A DNA stretch of 28,869 nt from JAXHUH01 sp034211175 (GTDB taxonomy: Bacteria; Actinomycetota; Acidimicrobiia; Acidimicrobiales; CAIXPF01), in assembly GCA_034211175.1 (NCBI GenBank), contig JAXHUH010000102.1, positions 1 to 28,869 of the forward strand. The letters are read 5' to 3'. Positions 8,246 through 15,862 of this stretch are shown here, in pieces. The notes under the pieces were generated by a model. It did no database searches. It had not been told where the DNA came from and saw nothing but the letters and a program-made list of their open reading frames with translations. Position 1 is the stretch's first letter; each line of letters starts with the position of its first letter. The translations under genes and the position numbers were made by a program.

Positions 8246-8647
8246 ATGTTCGCCTATGACTACCCGATCCTCGGCGCCTTCTGGACGATCTTCATGATCT
8301 TCATCTGGGTCGCCTGGATCATGCTGCTGTTCCGCATCTTCGTCGACCTCTTCCGCAGCGACATGGGCGGCTGGGGCAAGGCGCTGTGGTCCGTCTTCGT
8401 CCTTCTCACCCCCTTCCTCGGGGTGTTCGTCTACCTCGTGGTCCACGGGCGGGACATGACGAAGCGGGACATCGCGGCCGCGCAGCAGAACGAGGCGGCG
8501 GCCCGGGCCTACATCCGCGACGCCGCCGGGACCAGCGGTGGCGGTACAGCCGACGAGCTCCAGAAGCTCGCCGACCTGCACTCCCGCGGGGTCCTGAACG
8601 ACGAGGAGTTCGCGCAGCAGAAGGCGAAGATCCTCGCCTCCACCTGA
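8246..8647 (+). CDS. Small membrane protein with PLDc_N-like segment and C-terminal SHOCT domain
   Basis: The 133-residue protein starts at ATG 8246 behind AGGAG (8236-8240). Two hydrophobic helices lie at about 9-33 (FWTIFMIFIWVAWIMLLFRI) and 47-67 (ALWSVFVLLTPFLGVFVYLV), with VHGRDM after the second, as in the phospholipase D N-terminal (PLDc_N) segment. A charged Ala/Gln-rich linker follows, and the last 30 residues (DELQKLADLHSRGVLNDEEF, then AQQKAKIL) are a SHOCT motif. The soluble tail is predicted cytoplasmic. SHOCT proteins of this form are widespread in Actinobacteria without a defined function. A weak -10-like TAGGTT lies at 8204-8209. The gene stands alone between the WYL regulator and the convergent dehydrogenase. 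Confidence 0.85.
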   Translation: MFAYDYPILGAFWTIFMIFIWVAWIMLLFRIFVDLFRSDMGGWGKALWSVFVLLTPFLGVFVYLVVHGRDMTKRDIAAAQQNEAAARAYIRDAAGTSGGGTADELQKLADLHSRGVLNDEEFAQQKAKILAST

Positions 8648-8720
8648 GCGGGGCACGAGAGCGCGCGGCGACGCACCGGTGGGTCCTCGGCCCGCCGGTG
8701 CGGCGCTCGGCGAGTGATCC

Positions 8721-9497
8721 TCAGCCGGACATCGTCAGGCCGCCGGAGACGCTCAACACCTGACCGGTGGTGAACCCCGCAGCGTCGCTGGCGAAGAACA
8801 ACACGGCACCGACGAGGTCCTCGGGTTGGCCGAGACGCCCCATCGGGATCGCCCGTCGGAACGCCTCGCGCAGCTTCTCGGGATTGGCGGCGTTGTCGGT
8901 GACCGTCGCCAGGAGTGCGGTGTCGGTCGGGCCGGGGCACACGACGTTGAACGTGATGCCGTGGCGGGCGTGCTCGCGGGCGAGGGTCTTGGAGAGGGCG
9001 ACGAGCCCGGCCTTGCACGCGGCGTAGACGGCCTCGCCCGACGACCCGACCCGGGCGGCGTCCGAGGCGATGTTCACGACCCGTCCACCGCCGCGCTCGA
9101 CCATGGCACCCAGGACCGCGTGGTGCATGTTGAGCGCGCCCACGAGGTTGATGTCGATCAGGCGGCGCCAGTCGTCGGGCCCGGTCGCGAGGAACGGGAC
9201 GAACAGGTCCCACCCGGCGTTGTTGACCAGCACGTCGATCGGCCCGAGCTCGGCGGTGACCCGCCTGATGGCCGCGTCGACGTCGGACCGTTCGGTGATG
9301 TCGCACTCGACGGCGACGGCACGCCCGCCGATCTTGTCCACCGCGGCGACCGTGACCTCCGCGGTGTCGATCGCGCGGTCGACGACGGCCACCCGTGCCC
9401 CCTCGGCGGCGAACCCGGCGCACAGCGCCCTGCCGATCCCGCCGCCGCCCCCGGTGACGACCACCGTCCGGTCCTCGAAGCGTGGGTTTCCCCCCAT
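8721..9497 (-). CDS. SDR family oxidoreductase, similar to 2-hydroxycyclohexanecarboxyl-CoA dehydrogenase (BadH type)
   Basis: ATG at 9497 follows GGGAGGGATCAC on the minus strand, giving 258 aa. The Rossmann motif TGGGGGIG at 15-22, the NNAG loop (VLVNNAGWDLF), the catalytic Ser region (VVNIASDAARVG) and YAACK (YxxxK) form a complete classical SDR active site. CPGPTDTALL and the C-terminal GQVLSVSGGLTMSG are also canonical. The acidic residue after the second strand (VVDRA) favours NAD+ over NADP+. The NNAGWDLF(V)PF segment resembles BadH of anaerobic benzoate degradation, but no other bad genes are nearby, so the substrate is inferred only loosely. It is divergent from the GGDEF gene. Confidence 0.87.
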   Translation of the reverse strand: MGGNPRFEDRTVVVTGGGGGIGRALCAGFAAEGARVAVVDRAIDTAEVTVAAVDKIGGRAVAVECDITERSDVDAAIRRVTAELGPIDVLVNNAGWDLFVPFLATGPDDWRRLIDINLVGALNMHHAVLGAMVERGGGRVVNIASDAARVGSSGEAVYAACKAGLVALSKTLAREHARHGITFNVVCPGPTDTALLATVTDNAANPEKLREAFRRAIPMGRLGQPEDLVGAVLFFASDAAGFTTGQVLSVSGGLTMSG

Positions 9498-9653
9498 GTG
9501 ATCCCTCCCCCCGGAGTGTTCGCCGCACACCATGGCACGCCGCCGGCGGCTCCCGCGGCGACGCCGGTCCGCCGGGCGCCGCCCCGGGCGGCCACCCTGA
9601 CGAGACTTCATGGCATTGACCCGGGTTCAGGGTCGCAGTCGCTACTCTTAGTG

Positions 9654-10526
9654 ATGCACTCGGCACTGGCCGTCGTCCATCGGCGGTGGGCCCGGCGGCG
9701 GGCCTCGTCGGATCGTGCGGTGCATCGATCCGCGCCAGAGCCCAGCCCTGACCAGGAGCGGAGCGGAGCGTGGCGGAGCAGCAGCGTTGTCGGGACGACC
9801 CCGGAGGCGACCGACCTCCCCCACGAGGCGGTGGCGCTCGCCTTCCGCTCGGCGGCGCAGGCGCCAGGGGATGCGGCCGTGGCTGCGGAGGCGCTGCCCG
9901 AGTCGCCGGACGGGGTCGCCGTCGACGGCTCCGGGGGCTGCTCGGACCTGGACGCGCGAGTCGAGATGTTGCGCGAGAGCAACGAGCGGCTGCGCCGGTC
10001 CAACCAGCGGCTCCTGGTCGAACGGCGGCGCCTCGCCCGCCTGGCGTTGCTCGACGGTTTGACCGGCCTGCCGAACCGGCGGATGTTCGACGAGGCGCTC
10101 GACCGGGCGCTGGTGAGGTCGCGCTGGTCCGGCGCGACGATCGGTGTCCTCCTGGTCGACCTGGACGGCTTCAAGGCGATCAACGACACGATGGGACACC
10201 CGAGGGCCGACCTCGCCCTGACCGGGTTCGCGCGTCGGCTCGGCGCCACCGTCCGCGCCAACGACCTCGCGGCCCGGTTGGGCGGCGACGAGTTCGCGAT
10301 CGTTGCCCGAACGATCGGTCATCCGTCGGAGCTCGAGGTCGTGGCCCGCCGGGTGCTCGTCGCCGCCCGTGCCCCGAGCCCGCCGCTGCCGGGGTTGTCG
10401 GCCAGCATCGGTGCGGTCGAGTGCGGCGCCGGCAGCGATCGCGGGGCCGTGCTCCGCGCCGCCGACGACCTGCTCTACGAGGCGAAGCGTGCCGGGGGAG
10501 ACCGGTTCGTGACCGGGAGGGTCTGA
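9654..10526 (+). CDS. GGDEF-domain diguanylate cyclase
   Basis: The C-terminal 170 residues are a GGDEF domain: LLDGLTGLPNRRMFDEAL, then LLVDLDGFKAINDTMGH (metal ligand Asp and substrate loop), then RANDLAARLGGDEF. The RAND sequence is an RxxD I-site exactly five residues before GGDEF, so product inhibition by c-di-GMP is expected. The preceding region (VEMLRESNERLRRSNQRLLV) is a short coiled coil that could mediate dimerisation. No sensor domain is visible. The start is uncertain: ATG 9654 sits five bases after a TACTCT box (9643-9648) and could be leaderless. The first 60 residues look low-complexity, so an internal GTG near 9831 is possible. It lies 117 bp upstream of hoxE on the same strand. 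Confidence 0.85.
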   Translation: MHSALAVVHRRWARRRASSDRAVHRSAPEPSPDQERSGAWRSSSVVGTTPEATDLPHEAVALAFRSAAQAPGDAAVAAEALPESPDGVAVDGSGGCSDLDARVEMLRESNERLRRSNQRLLVERRRLARLALLDGLTGLPNRRMFDEALDRALVRSRWSGATIGVLLVDLDGFKAINDTMGHPRADLALTGFARRLGATVRANDLAARLGGDEFAIVARTIGHPSELEVVARRVLVAARAPSPPLPGLSASIGAVECGAGSDRGAVLRAADDLLYEAKRAGGDRFVTGRV

Positions 10527-10643
10527 CCGCCCGGTCCACCGCGAGCCCGCACGAGCAGGTGGCCGGTGGGGCGTTGGGTCCTTCGTCCGTGGTCGGTTCC
10601 CCGAGATGGGTGCAAGGTGGTCCCGACGAGCTGGGAGGGGTCC

Positions 10644-11234
10644 ATGGCGCAACCCGTGAGCGGCGCCGGCGCGGCGGTCGACGCGCGCGACAGCGAACCG
10701 CACCCGTCCGGTGACCAGCGCTTCGCGCTCCTCGACAAGCACCTCAAGCGCGTGCACGACGCGCAGGACCAGCTGATCGAGACGCTCCACGTGGCCCAGG
10801 ACGTCTTCGGGTACCTGTCCGACGACGTCCTCCGGTACGTGGCCCGGGCGCTGCGCCTGCCGCCGTCGATGGTGTACGGCGTCGCCACCTTCTACCAGCT
10901 GTTCTCGTTCGACCCGCCCGGCGAGCACACCTGCACCGTGTGCACCGGGACGGCGTGCTTCGTGAAGGGGGCCGACGCCATCGTCGACGGTGTGGCGCGG
11001 GCCCACCACGTGCGGGCCGGCTCGACGTCCGACGACGGTCGGCTCACGCTCACGACCGCCCGCTGCATCGGCTCGTGCGGGCTCGCCCCCGTCGTCGTGC
11101 TCGACGGCGAGGTCCTCGGCCACCAGACCGAGAGCATGGCCCTCGACGAGCTGGCCGACCTCCTCGACCGGGCCCCGGTCGGTGCCGGCGTCGGCGACCG
11201 TGCGCCCGCCGACGGGCAGGGAGGCCCAGCCTGA
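10644..11234 (+). CDS. hoxE: HoxE, NuoE-like [2Fe-2S] diaphorase subunit of bidirectional [NiFe] hydrogenase
   Basis: The start at ATG 10644 follows GGGAGGGG (10633-10640); length 196 aa. Residues 29-95 have the NuoE helical part (LIETLHVAQDVFGYLSDDVL, then VARALRLPPSMVYGVATFY). The thioredoxin-like [2Fe-2S] domain binds its cluster with C100 and C105 (CTGTAC) and C141 and C145 (CIGSC). It passes electrons between the NADH-binding HoxF and the rest of the complex. The stop overlaps the hoxF start by one base, so translation is probably coupled. The last 20 residues are a Gly/Pro-rich tail. The five following genes confirm that it belongs to a hydrogenase rather than to complex I. Confidence 0.9.
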   Translation: MAQPVSGAGAAVDARDSEPHPSGDQRFALLDKHLKRVHDAQDQLIETLHVAQDVFGYLSDDVLRYVARALRLPPSMVYGVATFYQLFSFDPPGEHTCTVCTGTACFVKGADAIVDGVARAHHVRAGSTSDDGRLTLTTARCIGSCGLAPVVVLDGEVLGHQTESMALDELADLLDRAPVGAGVGDRAPADGQGGPA

Positions 11235-12985
11235 TGGCGACCCCGATCGATCTCCACGAGGTCGCCGAGCGCGAGCGCGAGGAGCGGTTCCGCACGCCGT
11301 GGCGGGTCAAGGCGTGCAACAGCACGGCGTGCGTGTCGGCCGGCGCGGCCGAGGCGCTGCGGGCCATGCGGGCGCTGGCCGACGAGGAGATGGCGCTCGA
11401 CGTGTCCGTCATCCCGACCGGCTGCATGGGGCTGTGCAGCGCCGGGCCGCTGGTCCGGGTCATGCGCCGGGGCGGCGGTGAGCACGACTACCACCACGTC
11501 GACGCCGCCCGCGCCGTCGAGATCGTCCGCAGCCACGTCGAGCGCGACCAGCCGGTCGCCGCCTACGAGCTCGACCGGTCGATGCCGTTCTTCGCCCGCC
11601 AGGAGCGGGTGGTGCTGGCCAACGCCGGGGTGATCGACCCCGACCGCATCGAGTCCTACGTGGGCCACGGCGGCTACTCGGCGCTCGAGAAGGCGCTGAC
11701 GTCGATGACGCCCGAGGAGGTGCTCGAGGAGGTCCGACGCTCCCGGATCCGGGGCCGGGGTGGCGCCGGCTATCCGACCGCCAACAAGTGGGCCCTGCTC
11801 GCCGCGGCCGAGGGCGACACCAAGTACGTGGTCGCCAACGGCGACGAGGGCGACCCGGGTGCCTACATGGACCGCACGATCATGGAGGACGACCCCCACC
11901 GCCTGCTCGAGGGCCTCGCGCTCGCGGCCTACGCCACCGGCGCCGACCACGCGTACATCTACGTCCGGGCCGAGTACCCCCGCGCCGTCGAGCGGCTCGA
12001 CCGGGCCATCCGGGTCGCCCGGCGCAACCGGCTCCTCGGCCGTCGCATCCTCGACACCGACTTCGACCTGACCGTCGAGGTCCGCATCGGCGCCGGTGCG
12101 TTCGTGTGCGGCGAGGAGACGGCGCTGCTGGCGTCGATCGAGGGCAGGCGGGGCACGCCCCGCCTGCGGCCGCCGTACCCGACCGAGCACGGCCTGTGGG
12201 GCGCGCCGACGATGATCAACAACGTCGAGACCCTGGCCAACATCTCGACGATCGTGGCCCGGGGCGGCGACTGGTTCGCCTCGATCGGCGCACCCGACAG
12301 CACCGGGACGAAGGTCTTCGCGCTCGCCGGCGACCTCGTGAACACGGGCCTCATCGAGGTGCCGATGGGCACGACGCTGCGCGACATCGTCGAGGACATC
12401 GGCGGCGGCATCCCCGGCGGGGGAGCGTTCAAGGCGGCGCAGACCGGCGGCCCCTCCGGCGGGTGCATCCCGGCCGAGTACCTCGACACCCCCGTCGACT
12501 ACGACCGCCTGCGCGAGCTCGGCTCGATCATGGGCTCCGGCGGCCTGATCGTGATGGACGAGCGCCAACGCATGGTCGACGTCGCCCGGTATTTCATGGA
12601 GTTCTCGATGGACGAGAGCTGCGGCAAGTGCACCCCGTGCCGCACCGGGACCGTCCAGATGCACACGCTCCTGCAGCGGCTGTCCGAGGGTCGGGGCACC
12701 CGGCGCGACCTGCGTGATCTCGAGCGGCTCTGCGCCGTCGTGCGCGACACGAGCCTGTGCGGGCTCGGCCAGGCCGCGCCCAACCCGGTGCTGAGCACGC
12801 TCCAGTACTTCCGCGACGAGTACGAGGCGCTGCTGGTCGACGAGGTCCCGGTCGCCGTGGCGGCGACGGCGCCCTCGGGGGAAGGCATGGCGCCCTCGGG
12901 GGATGGCGCGGCGGAGCCGGCCGCGGTCGCTACGTCGTCCGCCGGGGTTGCGGCGCACGTGGGGGAGGAGGTCGGAGATGGTTGA
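11234..12985 (+). CDS. hoxF: HoxF, NADH-binding flavoprotein subunit of bidirectional [NiFe] hydrogenase
   Basis: The 583-residue protein has three parts. The N-terminal [2Fe-2S] thioredoxin-like domain uses C28 and C33 (ACNSTAC) with C64 and C68 (GCMGLC). The FMN/NADH module has RGRGGAGYP at 174-182, NGDEGDPGAYMDR at 202-214, GAGAFVCGEETAL at 286-298 and NNVETLAN at 329-336. The [4Fe-4S] cluster is held by C463, C466 and C469 (ESCGKCTPC) and C509 (TSLCGLG). It is homologous to NuoF and exchanges electrons with NAD(H) for HoxYH. After residue 540 there is an unusual Ala/Ser/Gly tail of about 45 residues carrying a 7-residue duplication. The 3' end overlaps hoxU by 8 bp. Confidence 0.93.
   Translation: MATPIDLHEVAEREREERFRTPWRVKACNSTACVSAGAAEALRAMRALADEEMALDVSVIPTGCMGLCSAGPLVRVMRRGGGEHDYHHVDAARAVEIVRSHVERDQPVAAYELDRSMPFFARQERVVLANAGVIDPDRIESYVGHGGYSALEKALTSMTPEEVLEEVRRSRIRGRGGAGYPTANKWALLAAAEGDTKYVVANGDEGDPGAYMDRTIMEDDPHRLLEGLALAAYATGADHAYIYVRAEYPRAVERLDRAIRVARRNRLLGRRILDTDFDLTVEVRIGAGAFVCGEETALLASIEGRRGTPRLRPPYPTEHGLWGAPTMINNVETLANISTIVARGGDWFASIGAPDSTGTKVFALAGDLVNTGLIEVPMGTTLRDIVEDIGGGIPGGGAFKAAQTGGPSGGCIPAEYLDTPVDYDRLRELGSIMGSGGLIVMDERQRMVDVARYFMEFSMDESCGKCTPCRTGTVQMHTLLQRLSEGRGTRRDLRDLERLCAVVRDTSLCGLGQAAPNPVLSTLQYFRDEYEALLVDEVPVAVAATAPSGEGMAPSGDGAAEPAAVATSSAGVAAHVGEEVGDG
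12868..12909 (+). repeat. 21-bp direct repeat inside the hoxF 3' tail
   Basis: Two tandem 21-bp units at 12868-12888 and 12889-12909 share their first 15 bases (GGCGCCCTCGGGGGA). The second unit diverges at three or four positions afterwards. In frame they encode APSGEGM followed by APSGDGA, so the duplication keeps the reading frame and lengthens the unstructured C-terminal tail of HoxF. Confidence 0.8.
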
Positions 12986-13760
12986 GCGGCGACCGACGGT
13001 GACGGTGAGCCTCGACGGGCGGGAGGTCGAGGCGTACGCCGACGAGACGGTCCTCTCCTGCGCCCGGCGCAACGACGTGACCATCCCGTCGCTGTGCTAT
13101 CTCGACGGGCTCACCCCGTGGGGCGGCTGCCGGTTGTGCGTCGTCGAGATCGCCGAGGACCTCCGCCTCCGCCCCGCGTGTGCCACCGCGGTGAGCGCCG
13201 ACATGGAGATCCGGACCGACACGGCCCGGCTGCGCGAGTACCGGCGGACGATCCTCGAGCTGCTCTTCGCCGAGGGGAACCACGTGTGCGCCGTGTGCGT
13301 CTCGAACGGGAACTGCGAGCTGCAGGACATGGCCGTGCGGTGCGGGATGGACCACGTCCGCTACGACGCCCGCTCGCCGGCGCGTCGCATCGACGCCAGC
13401 CACCCCAAGTACGTGTTCGACCCCAACCGCTGCATCCTGTGCACCCGCTGTGTGCGGGTGTGCGACGAGATCGAGGGCGCCCACGTGTGGGACGTCGCCG
13501 CCCGCGGCCAGCAGGCCGAGCTGGTGACCGGCATGCACCAGCCGTGGGGTGAGGTGCCGTCGTGCACGTGGTGCGGCAAGTGCGTGGCGGTGTGCCCGAC
13601 CGGGGCACTGTCCTACCAGGGCCGTGCCGTCGGCGAGATGCGCCATGATCCGGCCATGATCGGCCGCCTGGCCGCCGCCCGAGAGCGTGGCGAGTGGCTC
13701 GACCCGACCGACGAGGTCGCGGTGGACCTCACGGCGGGCGCGCGGGAGCCGGCCCGATGA
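12978..13760 (+). CDS. hoxU: HoxU, ferredoxin-like iron-sulfur diaphorase subunit
   Basis: ATG 12978 lies inside the end of hoxF behind a GGAGGAGG-rich stretch; length 260 aa. It matches the N-terminal part of NuoG. The plant-type [2Fe-2S] cluster uses C40, C51, C54 and C68. The His-ligated [4Fe-4S] cluster uses H102, C104, C107 and C113 (NHVCAVC...NC). Two further [4Fe-4S] clusters use C152, C155, C158, C162 and C196, C199, C202, C206 (CTWCGKCVAVCP). No molybdopterin-like extension is present, as expected for HoxU. It wires HoxEF to the hydrogenase dimer HoxYH. The stop overlaps the hoxY start as ATGA. Confidence 0.93.
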   Translation: MVERRPTVTVSLDGREVEAYADETVLSCARRNDVTIPSLCYLDGLTPWGGCRLCVVEIAEDLRLRPACATAVSADMEIRTDTARLREYRRTILELLFAEGNHVCAVCVSNGNCELQDMAVRCGMDHVRYDARSPARRIDASHPKYVFDPNRCILCTRCVRVCDEIEGAHVWDVAARGQQAELVTGMHQPWGEVPSCTWCGKCVAVCPTGALSYQGRAVGEMRHDPAMIGRLAAARERGEWLDPTDEVAVDLTAGAREPAR

Positions 13761-14299
13761 CCCGCCCCCGGATCGCCACCGTGTGGCTCGGCGGCTGCTC
13801 GGGCTGCCACATGTCGTTCCTCGACCTCGACGAGTGGCTCTTCGACCTGGTCGCCGTGGCCGATGTCGTCCACAGCCCGATCATGGACGTGAAGGAGTTC
13901 CCCGACGACGTCGACGTGACCCTCGTCGAGGGGGCGGTCGCCAACGCCGACAACCTCGAGGTCGCGAAGCAGGTGCGGGCGCGGTCGCGCCTCGTGATCT
14001 CGTTCGGGGACTGCGCGGTCGGGGGCAACGTCACCGCCATGCGCAACCCGCTCGGCGACCCCTCCTCGATTCTCGAGGAGGTCTACGTGCGGGCACCCGA
14101 CCGCGACGGGCAGCTACCGGCGGCGCCCGGGATCGTGCCCCCGCTGCTCGAGCGGGTGCTGCCGCTGCACCGGGTGATCGACGTCGACGCCTACCTCCCC
14201 GGCTGCCCGCCCCCGGCCGAGCGCATCCGCGCCGCCATCGAGGCGCTGCTGCGGGGTGAGGCGCCGCCGTCGACCGGCGAGGCGATCAGATTCGGGTGA
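13757..14299 (+). CDS. hoxY: HoxY, small subunit of NAD-linked [NiFe] hydrogenase
   Basis: The 180-residue product begins at ATG 13757, overlapping the hoxU stop. It is the short, soluble type of small subunit without a Tat signal. The single proximal [4Fe-4S] cluster is bound by C14 and C17 (GGCSGCHMSF), C86 (FGDCAVGGN) and C150 (PGCPPP). The lack of further cluster ligands is typical of group 3 hydrogenases, in which electrons leave to the diaphorase. It forms a dimer with HoxH in the cytoplasm. The stop codon lies within the first copy of a 17-bp tandem repeat that continues into the spacer before hoxH. Confidence 0.92.
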   Translation: MTRPRIATVWLGGCSGCHMSFLDLDEWLFDLVAVADVVHSPIMDVKEFPDDVDVTLVEGAVANADNLEVAKQVRARSRLVISFGDCAVGGNVTAMRNPLGDPSSILEEVYVRAPDRDGQLPAAPGIVPPLLERVLPLHRVIDVDAYLPGCPPPAERIRAAIEALLRGEAPPSTGEAIRFG

Positions 14300-14356
14300 C
14301 GGGCGGGTTCGGTTGACGGGCGGGTTCGGCTGACGGGCAGATTCGGGTGATCGGCG
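14289..14356 (+). repeat. Four tandem 17-bp repeats spanning the hoxY stop and the hoxY-hoxH spacer
   Basis: Units lie at 14289-14305, 14306-14322, 14323-14339 and 14340-14356. The first (GATTCGGGTGACGGGCG) contains the hoxY stop TGA and the other three differ from it at two to four bases, all keeping a TGA at the same place. The unit length is not a multiple of three. The array ends 65 bp before the hoxH ATG and seems to have arisen by duplication of the hoxY end. Confidence 0.85.
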
Positions 14357-14421
14357 GGGGATCGGGCGGCCGGGGTTCCCGGCGGCGTCGATCGGTGGTC
14401 CGACAGGAGAGGTGAGGTCCG

Positions 14422-15861
14422 ATGCGCAGGACGGTCAAGATCGACCCGGTCACCAGGATCGAGGGCCACGCCAAGATCACGATCACCCTCGACGACGCCG
14501 GCGCGGTCGACGACGCCCGCTTCCACGTGACCGAGTTCCGCGGGTTCGAGGCGTTCTGCCGGGGCCGGCCGGTGTGGGAGATGCCGAGCCTGACCGCCCG
14601 CACGTGTGGGATCTGCCCGGTGAGCCACCTGCTGGCCTCCGCGAAGGCCGGCGACGCGGTGATGGGGGTCCGCATCCCCGCGACCGGGGTGATGTTGCGC
14701 CGCATCGCCAACTACGGCCAGATCATCCAGAGCCACGCGCTCAGCTTCTTCCACCTCAGCTCGCCCGATCTGCTCCTCGGCTTCGATGCCGACCCGGCGG
14801 TGCGCAACGTGTTCGGCCTGATCGGCTCCGAACCGGAGCTGGCCCGGCGGGGGATCCGGCTGCGCAGCTACGGCCAGTCGGTGATCGAGGCGATCGCCGG
14901 CCGCAAGGTCCACGCCCCCGGGATCGTGCCCGGCGGGGTCGCCGAGCCGATGTCGGCTGACGTGCGGGCCGAGTTGCTGGCCGGCCTCGACGAGGCCCGG
15001 GAGACCGCGGCGGACGCGGTGGACCTGCTGGTCGCCATGCTCGGCCGGTTCGAGCGGGAGGCCCGGGCGTTCGGCACGTTCGACAGCCTCCACCTCGGCC
15101 TGGCCAACGACGCCGGCACGTGGGAGACCTACGACGGCCATCTCCGCTTCGTCGGGCCCGGCGGTGACGTCGTGGCCGACCGCATCGACCCGGCCGACTA
15201 CCGGACCTGGATCGGTGAGGCCGCCCGCCACGACTCGTACCTCAAGTCGCCCTACGTCAGGGCGCTCGTCGGCGACGGCGATGACGTGGCCCGGGGCATC
15301 TACCGGGTCGGCCCGCTGGCCCGCCTGAACGTGTGCGACACGATGGGCGTGCCTCTCGCCGACGAGGCACTGGCCGCCTACCGGGAACGGGCCGGCCGGG
15401 TGGCGAGCTCGTCGTTCTTCTACCACTACGCCCGGCTGATCGAGATCCTCGCCGCCACCGAGCACCTGGGCCGCCTGCTCGCCGACGACGCGGTGCTCGA
15501 CCCGATGGTGCGGGCCACCGCCGGGATCAACCACCGCCGCGCGATCGGTGTGTCGGAGGCGCCCCGGGGCACCCTGTTCCACGAGTACCGGGTCGATGGC
15601 GACGGCCTCGTCGAGGACCTGAACATGATCATCGCGACCGGTCAGAACAACCTGGCGATGAACGAGACCGTCCGCCAGATCGCCCGCGAGTGGATCGACG
15701 GCCCCGACATCGCAGAGCCGGTGCTCAACCGGATCGAGGCCGGGATCCGGGCGTTCGACCCGTGCCTGAGCTGCTCGACCCACGCGCTCGGGATGATGCC
15801 GCTCGACGTCCGACTCCTCGACCATCGCGGCGAGCTCGTCGCGCAGCGCCGCCGGGACTGA
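14422..15861 (+). CDS. hoxH: HoxH, catalytic large subunit of group 3d bidirectional [NiFe] hydrogenase
   Basis: The ATG at 14422 follows AGGAGAGGTGAGG; 479 aa. The L1 signature RTCGICPVSH at 60-69 supplies C62 and C65, and the L2 signature DPCLSCSTH at 446-454 supplies C448 and C451 for the Ni-Fe site. The N-terminal PVTRIEGH at 9-16 is the standard opening motif, and INHRRAIGVSEAPRGTLFHEY is a further conserved block. After H454 there is a 25-residue tail (starting ALGMMPL) that the maturation protease should remove after nickel insertion. The DPCxSCxTHALG form of L2 and the hoxEFU neighbours place it in group 3d (NAD-reducing). It catalyses reversible H2 oxidation in the cytoplasm. Confidence 0.94.
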   Translation: MRRTVKIDPVTRIEGHAKITITLDDAGAVDDARFHVTEFRGFEAFCRGRPVWEMPSLTARTCGICPVSHLLASAKAGDAVMGVRIPATGVMLRRIANYGQIIQSHALSFFHLSSPDLLLGFDADPAVRNVFGLIGSEPELARRGIRLRSYGQSVIEAIAGRKVHAPGIVPGGVAEPMSADVRAELLAGLDEARETAADAVDLLVAMLGRFEREARAFGTFDSLHLGLANDAGTWETYDGHLRFVGPGGDVVADRIDPADYRTWIGEAARHDSYLKSPYVRALVGDGDDVARGIYRVGPLARLNVCDTMGVPLADEALAAYRERAGRVASSSFFYHYARLIEILAATEHLGRLLADDAVLDPMVRATAGINHRRAIGVSEAPRGTLFHEYRVDGDGLVEDLNMIIATGQNNLAMNETVRQIAREWIDGPDIAEPVLNRIEAGIRAFDPCLSCSTHALGMMPLDVRLLDHRGELVAQRRRD

Positions 15862-15862
15862 C

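Noticed and set aside
9616..9648. TTGACC (9616-9621) paired with TACTCT (9643-9648) as a full promoter for the GGDEF gene
   Set aside because: The spacer of 21 bp is too long for a normal sigma-70-type promoter; only the -10-like box is used as weak support for the start.
9770..10080. GTG at 9770 behind AGGAGCGGAGCGG as an alternative gene start
   Set aside because: It opens a different frame with Arg/Gly-rich translation; the GGDEF domain is in another frame, so this would need a frameshift for which there is no other sign.
10892..13084. Long minus-strand frame opposite hoxE-hoxF
   Set aside because: Low-complexity Arg/Ala/Gly/His translation without domains; plus-strand hox genes explain the coding signal.
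14289..14356. Tandem 17-bp repeats considered as a CRISPR array
   Set aside because: The units are contiguous with no unique spacers, and no cas genes are present.
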